Shown here: positions 18,170-26,530 of the stretch, one piece after another
Position numbering within the stretch: position 1 is the first letter of the stretch
Layout of the letters: the number at the start of each line of letters is the position of its first letter
Source of the DNA: CBDCWA01 sp965223255
Lineage (GTDB): Bacteria > Pseudomonadota > Alphaproteobacteria > Rhizobiales > Hyphomicrobiaceae
Reading direction: 5' to 3'
NCBI GenBank assembly: GCA_965223255.1
Contig: CBDCWA010000004.1
Coordinates: forward strand, 1,426,001 to 1,490,000
Length of the DNA: 64,000 bases
Position numbers and translations under genes: made by a program
The notes under the pieces: model-generated
What the model was told of the DNA's origin: nothing
Databases searched by the model: none
What the model saw: the letters and a program-made list of their open reading frames with translations, nothing else

Positions 18170-18457
18170 ATGCAACGAGAGCCCATCCGTTGGCCGATGC
18201 ATAGGCGTGTGTTGAGCAAAATTAGGCTGTTCGACCGCTTATTGTCGAGCTGCGGAGTCGATGTCCGAAGACTAGCTCACCAAGATGCTGGAACGGCCCT
18301 GGCGGAAGCGCGGCGCAGATGTATTGAATGCCCACACGATGCAGCATGCCGGAGCGCGCTGGAGGCAACCCAGGCCCCCCCATACTTCTGTCGCAACGCC
18401 AAGTTTCTGAACAGCTACCCCACCCGAAGCGACAAATCGAAAGGCGATAACAAGTAG
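18170..18457 (+). CDS. Small DUF6455-like cysteine protein
   Basis: Roughly 95-aa protein with the spacing RCIECPHDAACRSAL followed by PPYFCRNAKFLNSY. This C-x2-C-x5-C...FC-x-NA pattern is that of the DUF6455 family of short alphaproteobacterial proteins, whose function is unknown; the four cysteines suggest a metal or Fe-S site. A helix RLFDRLLSSCGVDVRRL precedes them, also as in the family. ATG at 18170 is preferred (GGAG seven bases upstream), though the frame is open from 18080 and another ATG lies at 18197. It precedes a cupin gene by 90 bp. Confidence 0.6.
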   Translation: MQREPIRWPMHRRVLSKIRLFDRLLSSCGVDVRRLAHQDAGTALAEARRRCIECPHDAACRSALEATQAPPYFCRNAKFLNSYPTRSDKSKGDNK

Positions 18458-18547
18458 CAGATTGGAATTTAACACCCATTCCATGCTTCTTTTCTAAGAA
18501 CTGCAATACGCAAACCACAGACAGTGAACAAGGACCGTTAGATAATC

Positions 18548-19012
18548 ATGACCGATAAACCGACACGGGAAGTCATTACAATTGATGGGACTAACGTCGT
18601 CCTCAAACGCGATCACTCGCCGATTACCAACGGCGGCGTTATTGAGAATGAGCAGGTATTGCGGCTAATCAATATATTTGATGAAAAATTCAAGCCGTCG
18701 AACATGGGGTTAGCGGATGGCAAGCCGCTGCGGCTCTATGATGCGAAAACCATAAAAATCGATCTTTCCAAACGAAGCAGCGAAGACATGGGCTTCTGGC
18801 ATCGGAATGTGGATGCACACGAGATCATTTTTTGTGTGCGCGGCGCACTGAATTGGGAGACCGAGCTGGGCACATATGTTCTCCGTCCTGGTGACATGCT
18901 CCTCATACCACGTGGAATCTCACATCGCTCCATGCTCTGTGAAGAATCGGCAGAAGAAAATGTCCTCGTCGAACTCAAAATCGGCGAACAACTAACCTAC
19001 ATTGCCGACTAA
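18548..19012 (+). CDS. Cupin-domain protein, homogentisate-dioxygenase-like fold
   Basis: 154-aa single-cupin protein. Likely metal ligands are His85, His91, Glu92 and His126 in WHRNVDAHE and PRGISHRS, separated by the conserved RPGDMLLIP turn. The pattern resembles the C-terminal half of homogentisate 1,2-dioxygenase and related aromatic-ring dioxygenases, but the protein is far shorter than those enzymes. It could be a small dioxygenase, an isomerase or a sensor. It lies downstream of the DUF6455-like gene on the same strand and may be cotranscribed. Confidence 0.75.
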   Translation: MTDKPTREVITIDGTNVVLKRDHSPITNGGVIENEQVLRLINIFDEKFKPSNMGLADGKPLRLYDAKTIKIDLSKRSSEDMGFWHRNVDAHEIIFCVRGALNWETELGTYVLRPGDMLLIPRGISHRSMLCEESAEENVLVELKIGEQLTYIAD

Positions 19013-19242
19013 GCTGGACACGCGCCACCGGCCAACCGTAATTTGCCCTTTAAGTCCGTGCCACCGATAATGGAACGGCTTAGGGGCGGACTTCAACGCC
19101 CGTTTCACATGCGAAAACATTTGTGGCCGGCCGGCTCGAGCTGCATTCTGTTTTCTCTCTCCATCCCGTAAATTTGAGCTCGTAGTCTCATGAAGGTTTA
19201 CGATCTGAACACCGGGTAACGGTTGTATGAGAGGTATTGGTA

Positions 19243-20202
19243 ATGCTGACACGTTTCATTTTTGCCTTTCTAGCGATGAACGCACTTGCGTTCCCAGTCC
19301 GCGCCGAGACGTATAATTTCGTTGCTTTCGGCGACATGCCCTACGGTAAAGCCAGAATCGTCAACCCAAAATTCAAGGCGCTCATCGCTGTGATCAATGC
19401 CGCCAATCCAGCATTTGTGATTCACGTTGGTGACACGAAATCGAGTGGCACGCCGTGCTCTGACGCTGCCCTCGACGCACAGCGCCGCTATATGAATGCC
19501 TTCAAATCGGCACTGATTTACACGCCGGGTGATAACGAATGGACCGACTGTTATCGCTCCAGGGCCGGAAAGTTCGATCCTCTCGAACGACTTGACTTCA
19601 TCCGCAAGACCTATTTCTCCAAGCCCCTTTCCCTGGGCAAAGCGCCGCTGCCCCTGGAGCGTCAATCGGACGTGATGAAAGACCATCGAACATATGTGGA
19701 AAATGCTCGGTTTTCCAAAGGGGGCATCCAATTCATCACCGCCCATGTAGTTGGCTCCAACAACAATTTTGAAGTCCGCGATGCCAAAGCCGCTTTGGAA
19801 TTTTTCAAGCGCGACAAGGCCAACATCGCCTGGTTGCAATCTTCCTTCGCGCAAGCGATTGCTCACAACGCAAAAGCGATAGTGCTGGCCATTCACGCGG
19901 ATATGTTCGAATTTGGCTTCAATAGGTTCGGGCGCGAACGCTTTCTGCGTCATTCGGGCTTCAAAAATTTTGGCGCGGCCCTGGTAGGTCATGCCAAAAC
20001 GTTCGGGCGTCCCGTACTTCTGATCTTTGGAGATAGCCATATTTTCCGAATTTTCCGGCCGTTCAAAAGGTCAGCACCGAACATCACCGCACTCGAAGTC
20101 TATGGTGCGCGGAACATGCACGCCGTCAAAATAACAGTTCGGCCAAATGACGCCTTCCCGTTTACCTTCCAACCTTTACTTAACCCGGCACTCGGCAAGT
20201 GA
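19243..20202 (+). CDS. Secreted metallophosphoesterase
   Basis: 319-aa calcineurin-like phosphoesterase with a signal peptide (residues 1-22, ending PVRAE). Metal-binding motifs are seen in order: FVAFGDMPYG, HVGDTKSSG, TPGDNEWTDC, a mid-protein LAIHADMFEF and FGDSHIFRI. They correspond to GDxHG, GDxxDxG, GNHE/D, H and GHxH-type positions, partly altered. ATG 19243 is chosen because GAGAGGT lies seven bases upstream; the frame is open from a TTG two codons earlier. The product probably acts in the periplasm or outside the cell. The substrate is unknown. Confidence 0.85.
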   Translation: MLTRFIFAFLAMNALAFPVRAETYNFVAFGDMPYGKARIVNPKFKALIAVINAANPAFVIHVGDTKSSGTPCSDAALDAQRRYMNAFKSALIYTPGDNEWTDCYRSRAGKFDPLERLDFIRKTYFSKPLSLGKAPLPLERQSDVMKDHRTYVENARFSKGGIQFITAHVVGSNNNFEVRDAKAALEFFKRDKANIAWLQSSFAQAIAHNAKAIVLAIHADMFEFGFNRFGRERFLRHSGFKNFGAALVGHAKTFGRPVLLIFGDSHIFRIFRPFKRSAPNITALEVYGARNMHAVKITVRPNDAFPFTFQPLLNPALGK

Positions 20203-20549
20203 TCGACCGGCTTGCAAAGCAACAGCCATTGCGTATGGGGTCCATGCAGACATACCCGGTTCGCAGAGTTTTGGAACATAAGGCCTAAGGGAGGGTGTCT
20301 TGCTGTCGTAGTCTGGAATAAAGACACGCCTGGGCAGGGAGATCTTGTTGTACGACGCCTCTTCGTACGGGACCTGGGACAGCAAGTGTTCAATTAGAGT
20401 TCAATCGCTAAAGCCCAATCGATTTGGGAAAAGCAAGCCCACCTCATACCCTCTTGACGGAAATCGCCCAACGCAAAGCGGGCCTGATCTGCCCGCCGGT
20501 CCCAGATTGCCACTTTGCTCTTCAATGCATCGAAAAACGAGTGAGCTTC
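20203..20549. other. Convergent intergenic region without supported gene
   Basis: About 350 bases between the 3' ends of two convergent genes. No intrinsic terminator with a T-run was recognised. A minus-strand frame of ~72 codons (ending at 20176) reads fairly protein-like but starts only at a TTG without a ribosome site and overlaps the end of the phosphoesterase gene, so it is not called. Confidence 0.4.
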
Positions 20550-22754
20550 TCAGGCTGCTTTCAGGACCAGGGCGAATATTGCTATGCAAACCACCAAACC
20601 GGCAAGCCTATGGAAAGCAAGCCACAAACGCAGGCTCGAACGGAGGGGCTTGTTCTGTGCATTGTCCTGGTCGATGCGAAGTTGTGAAAGCGGAACAAAC
20701 GTGTCCAAGGCATAAATGAAGCCCAATTTCTGTGTCGCACCAGTTTCCGGATTCGTCTTCCTGTCCAGCTTCAATAAAAGCCAAAATAATCCGATGAACC
20801 CGCCGAAAAAGTAGAATAGCCGAAACGGCTCGTGTCCATATGACGTTGATGCACTCCAAAGCCCCAGCGCAACACGGCAAATGCCATCGGCCCCCATATT
20901 TAACAACTCATGGAACACGCTGGTTTGTGGAGCCGACGTCGCTCTTCGCCAGAACGACTCAACGTCCTGTAGCCAACGGCTAAAATTCAGATCAGTTGGC
21001 AACAAGAGACTTCGTGATGATTGCCTATAGCTCTTCGTAAACTGCGAGGTTGCACAGGTATTCCTATTCACATACTTGCTCATTTTAATGCGCAAGAAGG
21101 TCGTATCAACATCACTTGCCTGCAGCAGCTTCACGATTTTGGAAAGTGGTTGATGACTTTGCGATTCTTTCCGCGAACCTAAGAACAGATCATTTATCGC
21201 TGCCTGCGTCCGACGATCGTCAGGAGCCGCAATGGTCTCCCGCCTGGGCGTGACGTCACACAAACCACGATTGTTATCAAGGCTGCGCTGATCAGGGTAT
21301 ACGACGGGTGTTGTCGCGGTACTGGCAGTTGGATTTATGAAAGATATCCGTGAAAGCTGCCAATTATCAAAAAAATGCCGATCCGGATATCGCCCTAACC
21401 AAAGCAACATGTGGCCAGTCGTGAAATTAGTAGCACTCCAAAGGGTCTTGGATTTAGCGTTTTCACCACCATCTCTCCAACGCAGAACCGTCGAGCTGGC
21501 GTGTGTGCCATCCAAAGATATTCTACTGATAAAATCGCTCGACCCAGCTATCGAAACACGTCCGCCATCCGCTCTTGCAACATTCTGAACATCCCCACGC
21601 GTGTCGACAATGCAAAGCGTGCCGTTAATCCGCATATCGCGCAATAAAACTTCCCGAGCCAAGTAGCGCCTAATACTTGCCTTGGCCTGATCACAAGGCG
21701 TCGAGGTGGTAGCCCCCATCGCAGTTGGCCGACTATAGACCAGCTCATTCAGGAACTGGTCTGCGGCATCGCTGCCGAATTTGCTCGCCGCCCTTACTGC
21801 GTTTCGAAGCAGGCTATCCACCTGCAAATTAGGATCCCAGTCACAACTGGGTCGCCTATCCTTTACATGCCTTCCAAAACGCACCCTCTGCAATTGGACG
21901 TTCCCGTTCACGGTGGACCCTGACAAATCCATCCAGAACCTTATTTCGGCCGATCCAAGTCGAAGGTGCCCCCCCAGTTTTGCACCCCAGCCGGACAAGA
22001 CGGTCAACTTGGACCCAATGAATTGAACCTTCCCCCTAATATCGGCTCTATCCATACGAAATGTGTCGTTGAAAATTGAGTGTGAGGCTTCCAAACTCGC
22101 GCCCAGGCGAGAATCCCTGATGTCGACAAAGTCGTAAGCACCCCGATCCATGAACAGGGATCCATCAATCCGCGCCCTGGTGAGTCTCAGCTGCCCGCGC
22201 ACATTGGCACCATCGAACGATACATTTTTCGAAGTCGAATAGTTCGTCAGCCGTACCCCGCGTTTAAAGACACAGCCATCCAAAACTAAGTTTATCTCGG
22301 TGGTGATGTTCTCAAGATTCAACTGCCGTTCAAAATAGCAACCAAATATGCGCACACCGACCGGTGTAATTTTCTTTACATACTCAGGCTTCCAAAGAAT
22401 TGATCGAAGGAAGCCCGATCCGATGGCGTTGGAAGTTTTGTAGATATCGGGTCGTAAAAATGGTTCAAACTTATATCGCTTGCGAAAATTCGGTTCATCT
22501 CCATCCGGACGCGCCAGGGTACATTTCTTTGCGAATAGGTTTGCCTCCTTGCCCCGAACAATACATGACCAGACCCACTTTTCACAGGCCGTCCAGCGCT
22601 TTGATTCATCTGGCTGCAAATCGATTTCTAAGCTAGGCGTCGGACAGCCTGCCAATTTCGGCACTTCGTTAGCGTCTTCCGCAAAGCTATCAGCGGAAAA
22701 TTGACAAGCCACAAAAAGGAATAGCAAAAACCGGAACAAAATTGACAATTTCAT
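20550..22754 (-). CDS. Secreted repeat (beta-helix-like) protein with C-terminal membrane segments
   Basis: 734-aa protein of unknown function. A signal peptide covers residues ~1-25 (MKLSILFRFLLFLFVAC start, cleavage near DSFA-ED). Residues ~130-310 hold loose repeats of about 20 residues with alternating hydrophobics and G/A turns, for example FDGANVRGQLRLTRARIDG, resembling pentapeptide-like beta-helices. A Cys-rich N-terminal part (WTACEKWVWSCIV) may be disulfide-bonded. The last ~110 residues have two membrane segments around a YALDTFVPLSQLRI motif found in other large repeat membrane proteins. The likely layout is a periplasmic beta-helix anchored by its C-terminus. ATG 22754 is chosen over an upstream GTG because it yields a proper signal peptide. 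Confidence 0.75.
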   Translation of the reverse strand: MKLSILFRFLLFLFVACQFSADSFAEDANEVPKLAGCPTPSLEIDLQPDESKRWTACEKWVWSCIVRGKEANLFAKKCTLARPDGDEPNFRKRYKFEPFLRPDIYKTSNAIGSGFLRSILWKPEYVKKITPVGVRIFGCYFERQLNLENITTEINLVLDGCVFKRGVRLTNYSTSKNVSFDGANVRGQLRLTRARIDGSLFMDRGAYDFVDIRDSRLGASLEASHSIFNDTFRMDRADIRGKVQFIGSKLTVLSGWGAKLGGHLRLGSAEIRFWMDLSGSTVNGNVQLQRVRFGRHVKDRRPSCDWDPNLQVDSLLRNAVRAASKFGSDAADQFLNELVYSRPTAMGATTSTPCDQAKASIRRYLAREVLLRDMRINGTLCIVDTRGDVQNVARADGGRVSIAGSSDFISRISLDGTHASSTVLRWRDGGENAKSKTLWSATNFTTGHMLLWLGRYPDRHFFDNWQLSRISFINPTASTATTPVVYPDQRSLDNNRGLCDVTPRRETIAAPDDRRTQAAINDLFLGSRKESQSHQPLSKIVKLLQASDVDTTFLRIKMSKYVNRNTCATSQFTKSYRQSSRSLLLPTDLNFSRWLQDVESFWRRATSAPQTSVFHELLNMGADGICRVALGLWSASTSYGHEPFRLFYFFGGFIGLFWLLLKLDRKTNPETGATQKLGFIYALDTFVPLSQLRIDQDNAQNKPLRSSLRLWLAFHRLAGLVVCIAIFALVLKAA

Positions 22755-23136
22755 CTTCCAACCATCACGTACTGAAACCGTAGACTGTCTAGTTGGGCCG
22801 TCAACACCCTCCACGCACGAACCTCAGGGACGCTTGGGTGATCCACGGTAAAATCTCTTTCTGTGCCTATAACTCAATCAAAGCTCTCACTCACCGGGAA
22901 GCCAACATCGCACAGGGTCCTGCGAATTCGTTTTGACGTCAATCGGGTTCGTATTCTCTACCTCGCCGCTCGAACGCGCCTGAATGCTGTTTTGCGACCT
23001 TTGTGCAGCACGGTTATGGCCACCGGCCAACGAACTTGTGATCAACTATTGTTTTCCAAGTTCTGGACGAACCAGCCCTGGCCGCCTACCTGGACGGTAT
23101 GAATTGTTTGTCAGTAACGCTCATATGGTCTCGGTG
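22755..23136. other. Divergent intergenic region
   Basis: About 380 bases between the 734-aa secreted-protein gene and the DM13 gene. It should contain both promoters. The plus-strand frame upstream of the DM13 start is open but encodes nothing like a signal sequence until 23137. No palindrome or repeat stood out. Confidence 0.4.
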
Positions 23137-23535
23137 ATGAAATCAAACTCAATTGCTCTCAACAGACTGATAGCGCTGGTTGTATTCAGCCTGGCGCTTG
23201 GTAGTCATTCGCTCCATGCGGCTGATGTAATCAGCACTGGCTCGCTCAAGGGTGCCGGCGGCCACAAGTCGTCCGGAACCGTTCAGATTGTAAAAGACGG
23301 AGCGAAAACAAAGGTCGTGTTTGCCAAAAACTTCTGGCTCGACGGCGCGCCTGATCCCCGCGTCGCGTTCGGCAACGGGCGTTACGTTCGAGGCACAATT
23401 ATCGCTAGATTAAAACGGACAAGGGGCCGTCAGGAATACACTGTGCCCTCGCACATAAATCTTGCGAACTACAGCCAGGTATGGCTCTGGTGCAAGAAAT
23501 TCAATTCGCCCATTGCTGTTGCGAACCTCAAATAA
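23137..23535 (+). CDS. Secreted DM13-domain protein
   Basis: 132-aa protein: signal peptide (about 29 residues, ending SLHAAD) followed by one DM13 domain. Typical features are TGSLKGAGGHKSSGTVQIVK, the FWLDGAPDPRVAFG block, SHINLANYSQVWLWCKKFN with the single conserved Cys, and a closing AVANLK strand. DM13 domains are proposed to be redox-active or electron-transfer modules at the cell surface; no direct role is known here. The start at 23137 gives a clean signal peptide; the frame is open upstream to 22984 and ATG 23125 is an alternative. It is monocistronic. Confidence 0.85.
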   Translation: MKSNSIALNRLIALVVFSLALGSHSLHAADVISTGSLKGAGGHKSSGTVQIVKDGAKTKVVFAKNFWLDGAPDPRVAFGNGRYVRGTIIARLKRTRGRQEYTVPSHINLANYSQVWLWCKKFNSPIAVANLK

Positions 23536-23729
23536 TCTTGGGGGTACCGTTCAGATCGGTGTGAGACTTGCAAGGTCTGCAATGGTCATTGCCGAACAAC
23601 AAATCTTGATCTCCGGCCCGGAGTTAAGGGGTAGGATCAGTTGCTGATGGGCGAAGGCATCCACAGCATCAGAAACAAACATGAACGCCTTCATCAAAAG
23701 ACATATGAAGGTAGGTCTAATCGCAAAGG

Positions 23730-23746
23730 TGTCCCATTATGAGACA
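23730..23746. promoter_or_regulatory. 17-bp dyad operator-like palindrome
   Basis: TGTCCCAT-T-ATGAGACA is an inverted repeat matching at 7 of 8 positions around a single central base. Its shape resembles dyad sites of Fis-type helix-turn-helix activators. No -24/-12 sigma54 promoter was found next to it. It lies 262 bases before a small open frame at 23992. Confidence 0.4.
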
Positions 23747-23991
23747 GCGGCATAGCAACGTGAAATCAAATAAGTGACCAGTATCCTTAGCGACTACTTA
23801 GCTCTGAGACCCCGAGTCCTACCGTTGCGGCATGACTATTAACGTTGTCACCGGTCTTTTGTGAAAATTCCTAAAAATTGATATAAGTTCATATGGATTG
23901 CTGAAGCAGACTGTTGCAACCCAATCGTAGCAGAATTGCAGAACAGGAAAATGACGAAATATCCAGAGTCATCATCTTGTGGGAGTGTCAA

Positions 23992-24189
23992 ATGCTCGTT
24001 GAAGTTGGTGTAGTCGCTCAGGTCGCGGCAACAGGATTTCTACTGGCCGTTCGCCACCGCGACATGAACGCATCCAAGGAAGCCGTAGGCCGGCTAAGAC
24101 GCTTGCGGAGTGAACAACCGGTCAAACCTGCCGACAACATGCGCACGTTTGGCAATGCCGTTTCTGCGAGTTTTGGCCGCCGCCAGTAA
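23992..24189 (+). CDS. Small hypothetical protein, 65 aa
   Basis: Not recognised. The ATG at 23992 has GGGAG six bases upstream and the codons look coding. The protein begins with a hydrophobic stretch (MLVEVGVVAQVAATGFLLAV), possibly a membrane anchor, followed by a basic helix with several Arg (AVGRLRRLRSEQ) and an unstructured tail. The frame is open further upstream without a better start. A palindromic operator-like site lies 250 bp ahead. No neighbour gives a functional clue. It may be a real small membrane protein or chance. Confidence 0.35.
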   Translation: MLVEVGVVAQVAATGFLLAVRHRDMNASKEAVGRLRRLRSEQPVKPADNMRTFGNAVSASFGRRQ

Positions 24190-24561
24190 ATTTACACAAG
24201 CTACTGGAATGGCGACACACGTCCGGAACATTAATCTGGATCAAGAATCCCAGTCGCAATTTGATTTGTTCGTGTCAAATCTGTCGCCCTTAATGGACAT
24301 CACATTGCAGCATCCTCTGCATCAGCTGCCGAATCTTGGACGATTGACCGATCGAACTTGAACCGACCGAAGACAAATCGTTTCAAGCAGATCAAATTCG
24401 CACCGCCCGTTCCATAATCGACCATCGCTCAGCAGCCATCGGCCACGGCCCCAGCGCTCAATTATGCAACGAGACTATCTGCATTCCCTCACAGAAAGGA
24501 ATACAAGATTGATTGCGATTCGAAATCGAATGCCATTGATTAACGGGGAGCGCGCCAAGTC
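24190..24561. other. Intergenic region without supported gene
   Basis: About 370 bases before the 3' end of the first MBL gene. An overlapping frame (24110-24361) was rejected for lack of a ribosome site. No terminator hairpin was recognised. Confidence 0.4.
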
Positions 24562-25353
24562 CTAGGCATTCCCACAAAAAATTGCGTCGTAATATCGCCG
24601 GATCACTTCATCGCACAATAGCCTGCCATGCTGAATACGGCCGTGGGCTGGTGCAATTGTTGTTGGCTGGTATTCCGCAAACAGATTGACCCACCTTTCT
24701 TCGACTTCATCCAATTTGGCCCGCCATAACCAGTTGAATTTGGTTCCAACAATTGAGCGTATGGTTGGAACTGATGGTGCGCCTTCACCGGCGATGCGCA
24801 CGACGGGATCGTTTGCATTTGCCATAAGATCGGCACCAAAAAAATCTGAAGTGAAAAGCGTCTTCGAATTGTGATCAAATAACCAACCTGTACCCAGGAT
24901 ACGAACGGCAGGCGTCACAATCTCTAGCTGATCGAATCCGAACAGCCCTAGTCTTTCACGATGTTTGGGGCGCACTGTTGCAATATCTTGGCGCCTGCGT
25001 TTTTTCAAATGAACAAGTCCCAGAGGTGGCAGACCATTCGGGCTCAAAACACGCACGTTCGGAAAGGTATCCACGACAGCCGCGAGATTGCCGGAGCAAT
25101 CAAGCTCATTCCGGGTAATCAGGACGTTGAGTTGCCGCTCCCCGACAACAGCCTTCAAGCTTTCAAGAAGTGACTTTTCATGTGCGGCCACGCCCGTATC
25201 GATCAGCAGCGCGCTGTCATCGGATATGAGAACATACTTGTTGTGCGGCTCGAGTCCGGTAACGTCCGGCGGCAGCCAACTTATGCGCCCATCGACCGCC
25301 ACGAGGTCTGATAGAGCGAGAAGATTTTCACCAACCTTTTCAATTCTGCTCAT
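24562..25353 (-). CDS. MBL-fold protein with a broken metal motif (flavodiiron-type domain)
   Basis: 263-aa metallo-beta-lactamase-fold protein resembling the beta-lactamase domain of flavodiiron proteins. Where that domain has H-x-E-x-D-H, this one reads R81-N-E83-L-D85-C86, so both histidines are replaced. The later Asp (LFTSDFFGAD) and the final His (IAPAHG) are kept; the His normally found before the LFTSD strand is not seen. It lacks the flavodoxin domain. The gene overlaps its upstream neighbour by ATGA and is surely cotranslated with it. It may be a catalytically dead partner or use a different metal; neither can be told from sequence. Confidence 0.82.
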   Translation of the reverse strand: MSRIEKVGENLLALSDLVAVDGRISWLPPDVTGLEPHNKYVLISDDSALLIDTGVAAHEKSLLESLKAVVGERQLNVLITRNELDCSGNLAAVVDTFPNVRVLSPNGLPPLGLVHLKKRRRQDIATVRPKHRERLGLFGFDQLEIVTPAVRILGTGWLFDHNSKTLFTSDFFGADLMANANDPVVRIAGEGAPSVPTIRSIVGTKFNWLWRAKLDEVEERWVNLFAEYQPTTIAPAHGRIQHGRLLCDEVIRRYYDAIFCGNA

Positions 25354-26114
25354 GACACAGCACTCACGTGCCGAAGCCCTTCCTTGAAGACTTCGGTTAG
25401 GATCTCAGGCTGCGGCGTTACCGCCCCGTGCGCGGGGGCAATGATCTTAGCTGGATATTTGATAAGGAATGCGTCAATTTCATTTGACAATACTTCTGCG
25501 TCGACATAGCGCGTCCAATTCAGAGCACCACCGATCACGCGGCTGGTATCTTCCACTTTAGGACGCCTTGGCAGTTCGTCAGAGAGCATTGCGCACTGGT
25601 GTGTTTCATGGTCATGGGTATAAGGATAGGCGTCACTGACGAACATGATTTGCAAGTCTGGTTCATAAGCCCATAGCGTATTCGGCAGATCGTAAATGAG
25701 CGCAGGAATCATGACCAATCGGCGTCGGCCAAGATCCAGAAATTCGCCGGCCTTGAGGTCTATGAAACGATGCTCCTTGCCTGGAAAATAGAGATGGTAG
25801 GTTCTAAGATCTCCAACCAAACGCGCCTGCGGATACATCTCCATTAACGGCCCCGCATTACCCATATGTGGTGCTTCCGGGTGCGTTGCAAAAATATAAT
25901 CCAGGTTACGTGCCCCCAAGACATCCACGATTTGGTCACGCAGCAACTCCCAACCTATGGGCATACCCGTGTCGACCAGAACTGTTGCCTCGTCACCGAG
26001 CAACAAATAGCAGGAATTGTGGTTATGTACCGTCCGCTCACCAACGGCGATCTCTAAACAGGTGCTGAACCAGTAGGTGTCTGGCGCAATTTCTCGCGGG
26101 AATGATGGGACCAT
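25350..26114 (-). CDS. MBL-fold protein, partner of the preceding gene (flavodiiron-type motif, altered)
   Basis: About 254-aa MBL-fold protein. The metal motif reads H78-P-E80-A-P82-H83: it keeps both His and the Glu of the flavodiiron pattern H-x-E-x-D-H but has Pro in place of Asp. The later FVSDAYPYTHDH and IIAPAHG segments keep the bridging Asp and the last His. A YDLPNTLWAY segment stands where flavodiiron domains have HWPDSM. ATG 26114 has AAGG eight bases ahead; ATG 26132 and GTG 26189 are possible earlier starts. It overlaps the next gene by four bases. Together they look like an obligate pair. Confidence 0.8.
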   Translation of the reverse strand: MVPSFPREIAPDTYWFSTCLEIAVGERTVHNHNSCYLLLGDEATVLVDTGMPIGWELLRDQIVDVLGARNLDYIFATHPEAPHMGNAGPLMEMYPQARLVGDLRTYHLYFPGKEHRFIDLKAGEFLDLGRRRLVMIPALIYDLPNTLWAYEPDLQIMFVSDAYPYTHDHETHQCAMLSDELPRRPKVEDTSRVIGGALNWTRYVDAEVLSNEIDAFLIKYPAKIIAPAHGAVTPQPEILTEVFKEGLRHVSAVS

Positions 26115-26530
26115 ATCCGTCGCCTTCTGCATTGAGGAGCACGGAGGCCTGTCGCCGTTTAGGGCCACAGCCTCGGCCGCGCTACTCACCTAGCACGACA
26201 CCAAGTTAAGCCGGCGAGACGCGTATTTCAACGCAATGCATAAGATCATTGGCTAACTGCCACCGCTCCAGCGCCAATAGCCGGTCATTTTGTGCCATCC
26301 CCACCTCGATGATCGGTTTGGCTCAATCCCTGGCGCTCATCATCTGGACAATCTGCGACGACTTCGCCACCGACAGCGGACTAATGTCGGCAATAATTCG
26401 CGACATATGCCCCGTTCTGGCCCTGCCTTCTCAAACTATGAAAAAACACATGCAATCACCCCTTGTTGCGCTACACTCGGACGAACGATTAGCCGTCCGG
26501 CTCCCGTCGTCCGAAACAACGGAGAACATC
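26115..26530. other. Divergent intergenic region
   Basis: About 415 bases between the MBL pair and the acyl-CoA dehydrogenase gene, holding both promoters. The plus-strand frame is open upstream of the acyl-CoA dehydrogenase but has no family similarity. A minus-strand frame from 26406 to 26206 reads as ~66 codons interrupted by one in-frame TGA at 26323-26325; it may be a relic. Confidence 0.4.

Noticed and set aside
17777..18202. 141-codon minus-strand frame in the gap upstream of the molybdenum-subunit gene
   Set aside because: No ribosome site, composition full of Arg/Ser/His runs, and it overlaps the better supported DUF6455-like gene.
20176..20385. Minus-strand ~70-codon frame that reads protein-like
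   Set aside because: Starts at TTG without a ribosome site, overlaps the 3' end of the phosphoesterase gene, and matches no family I know.
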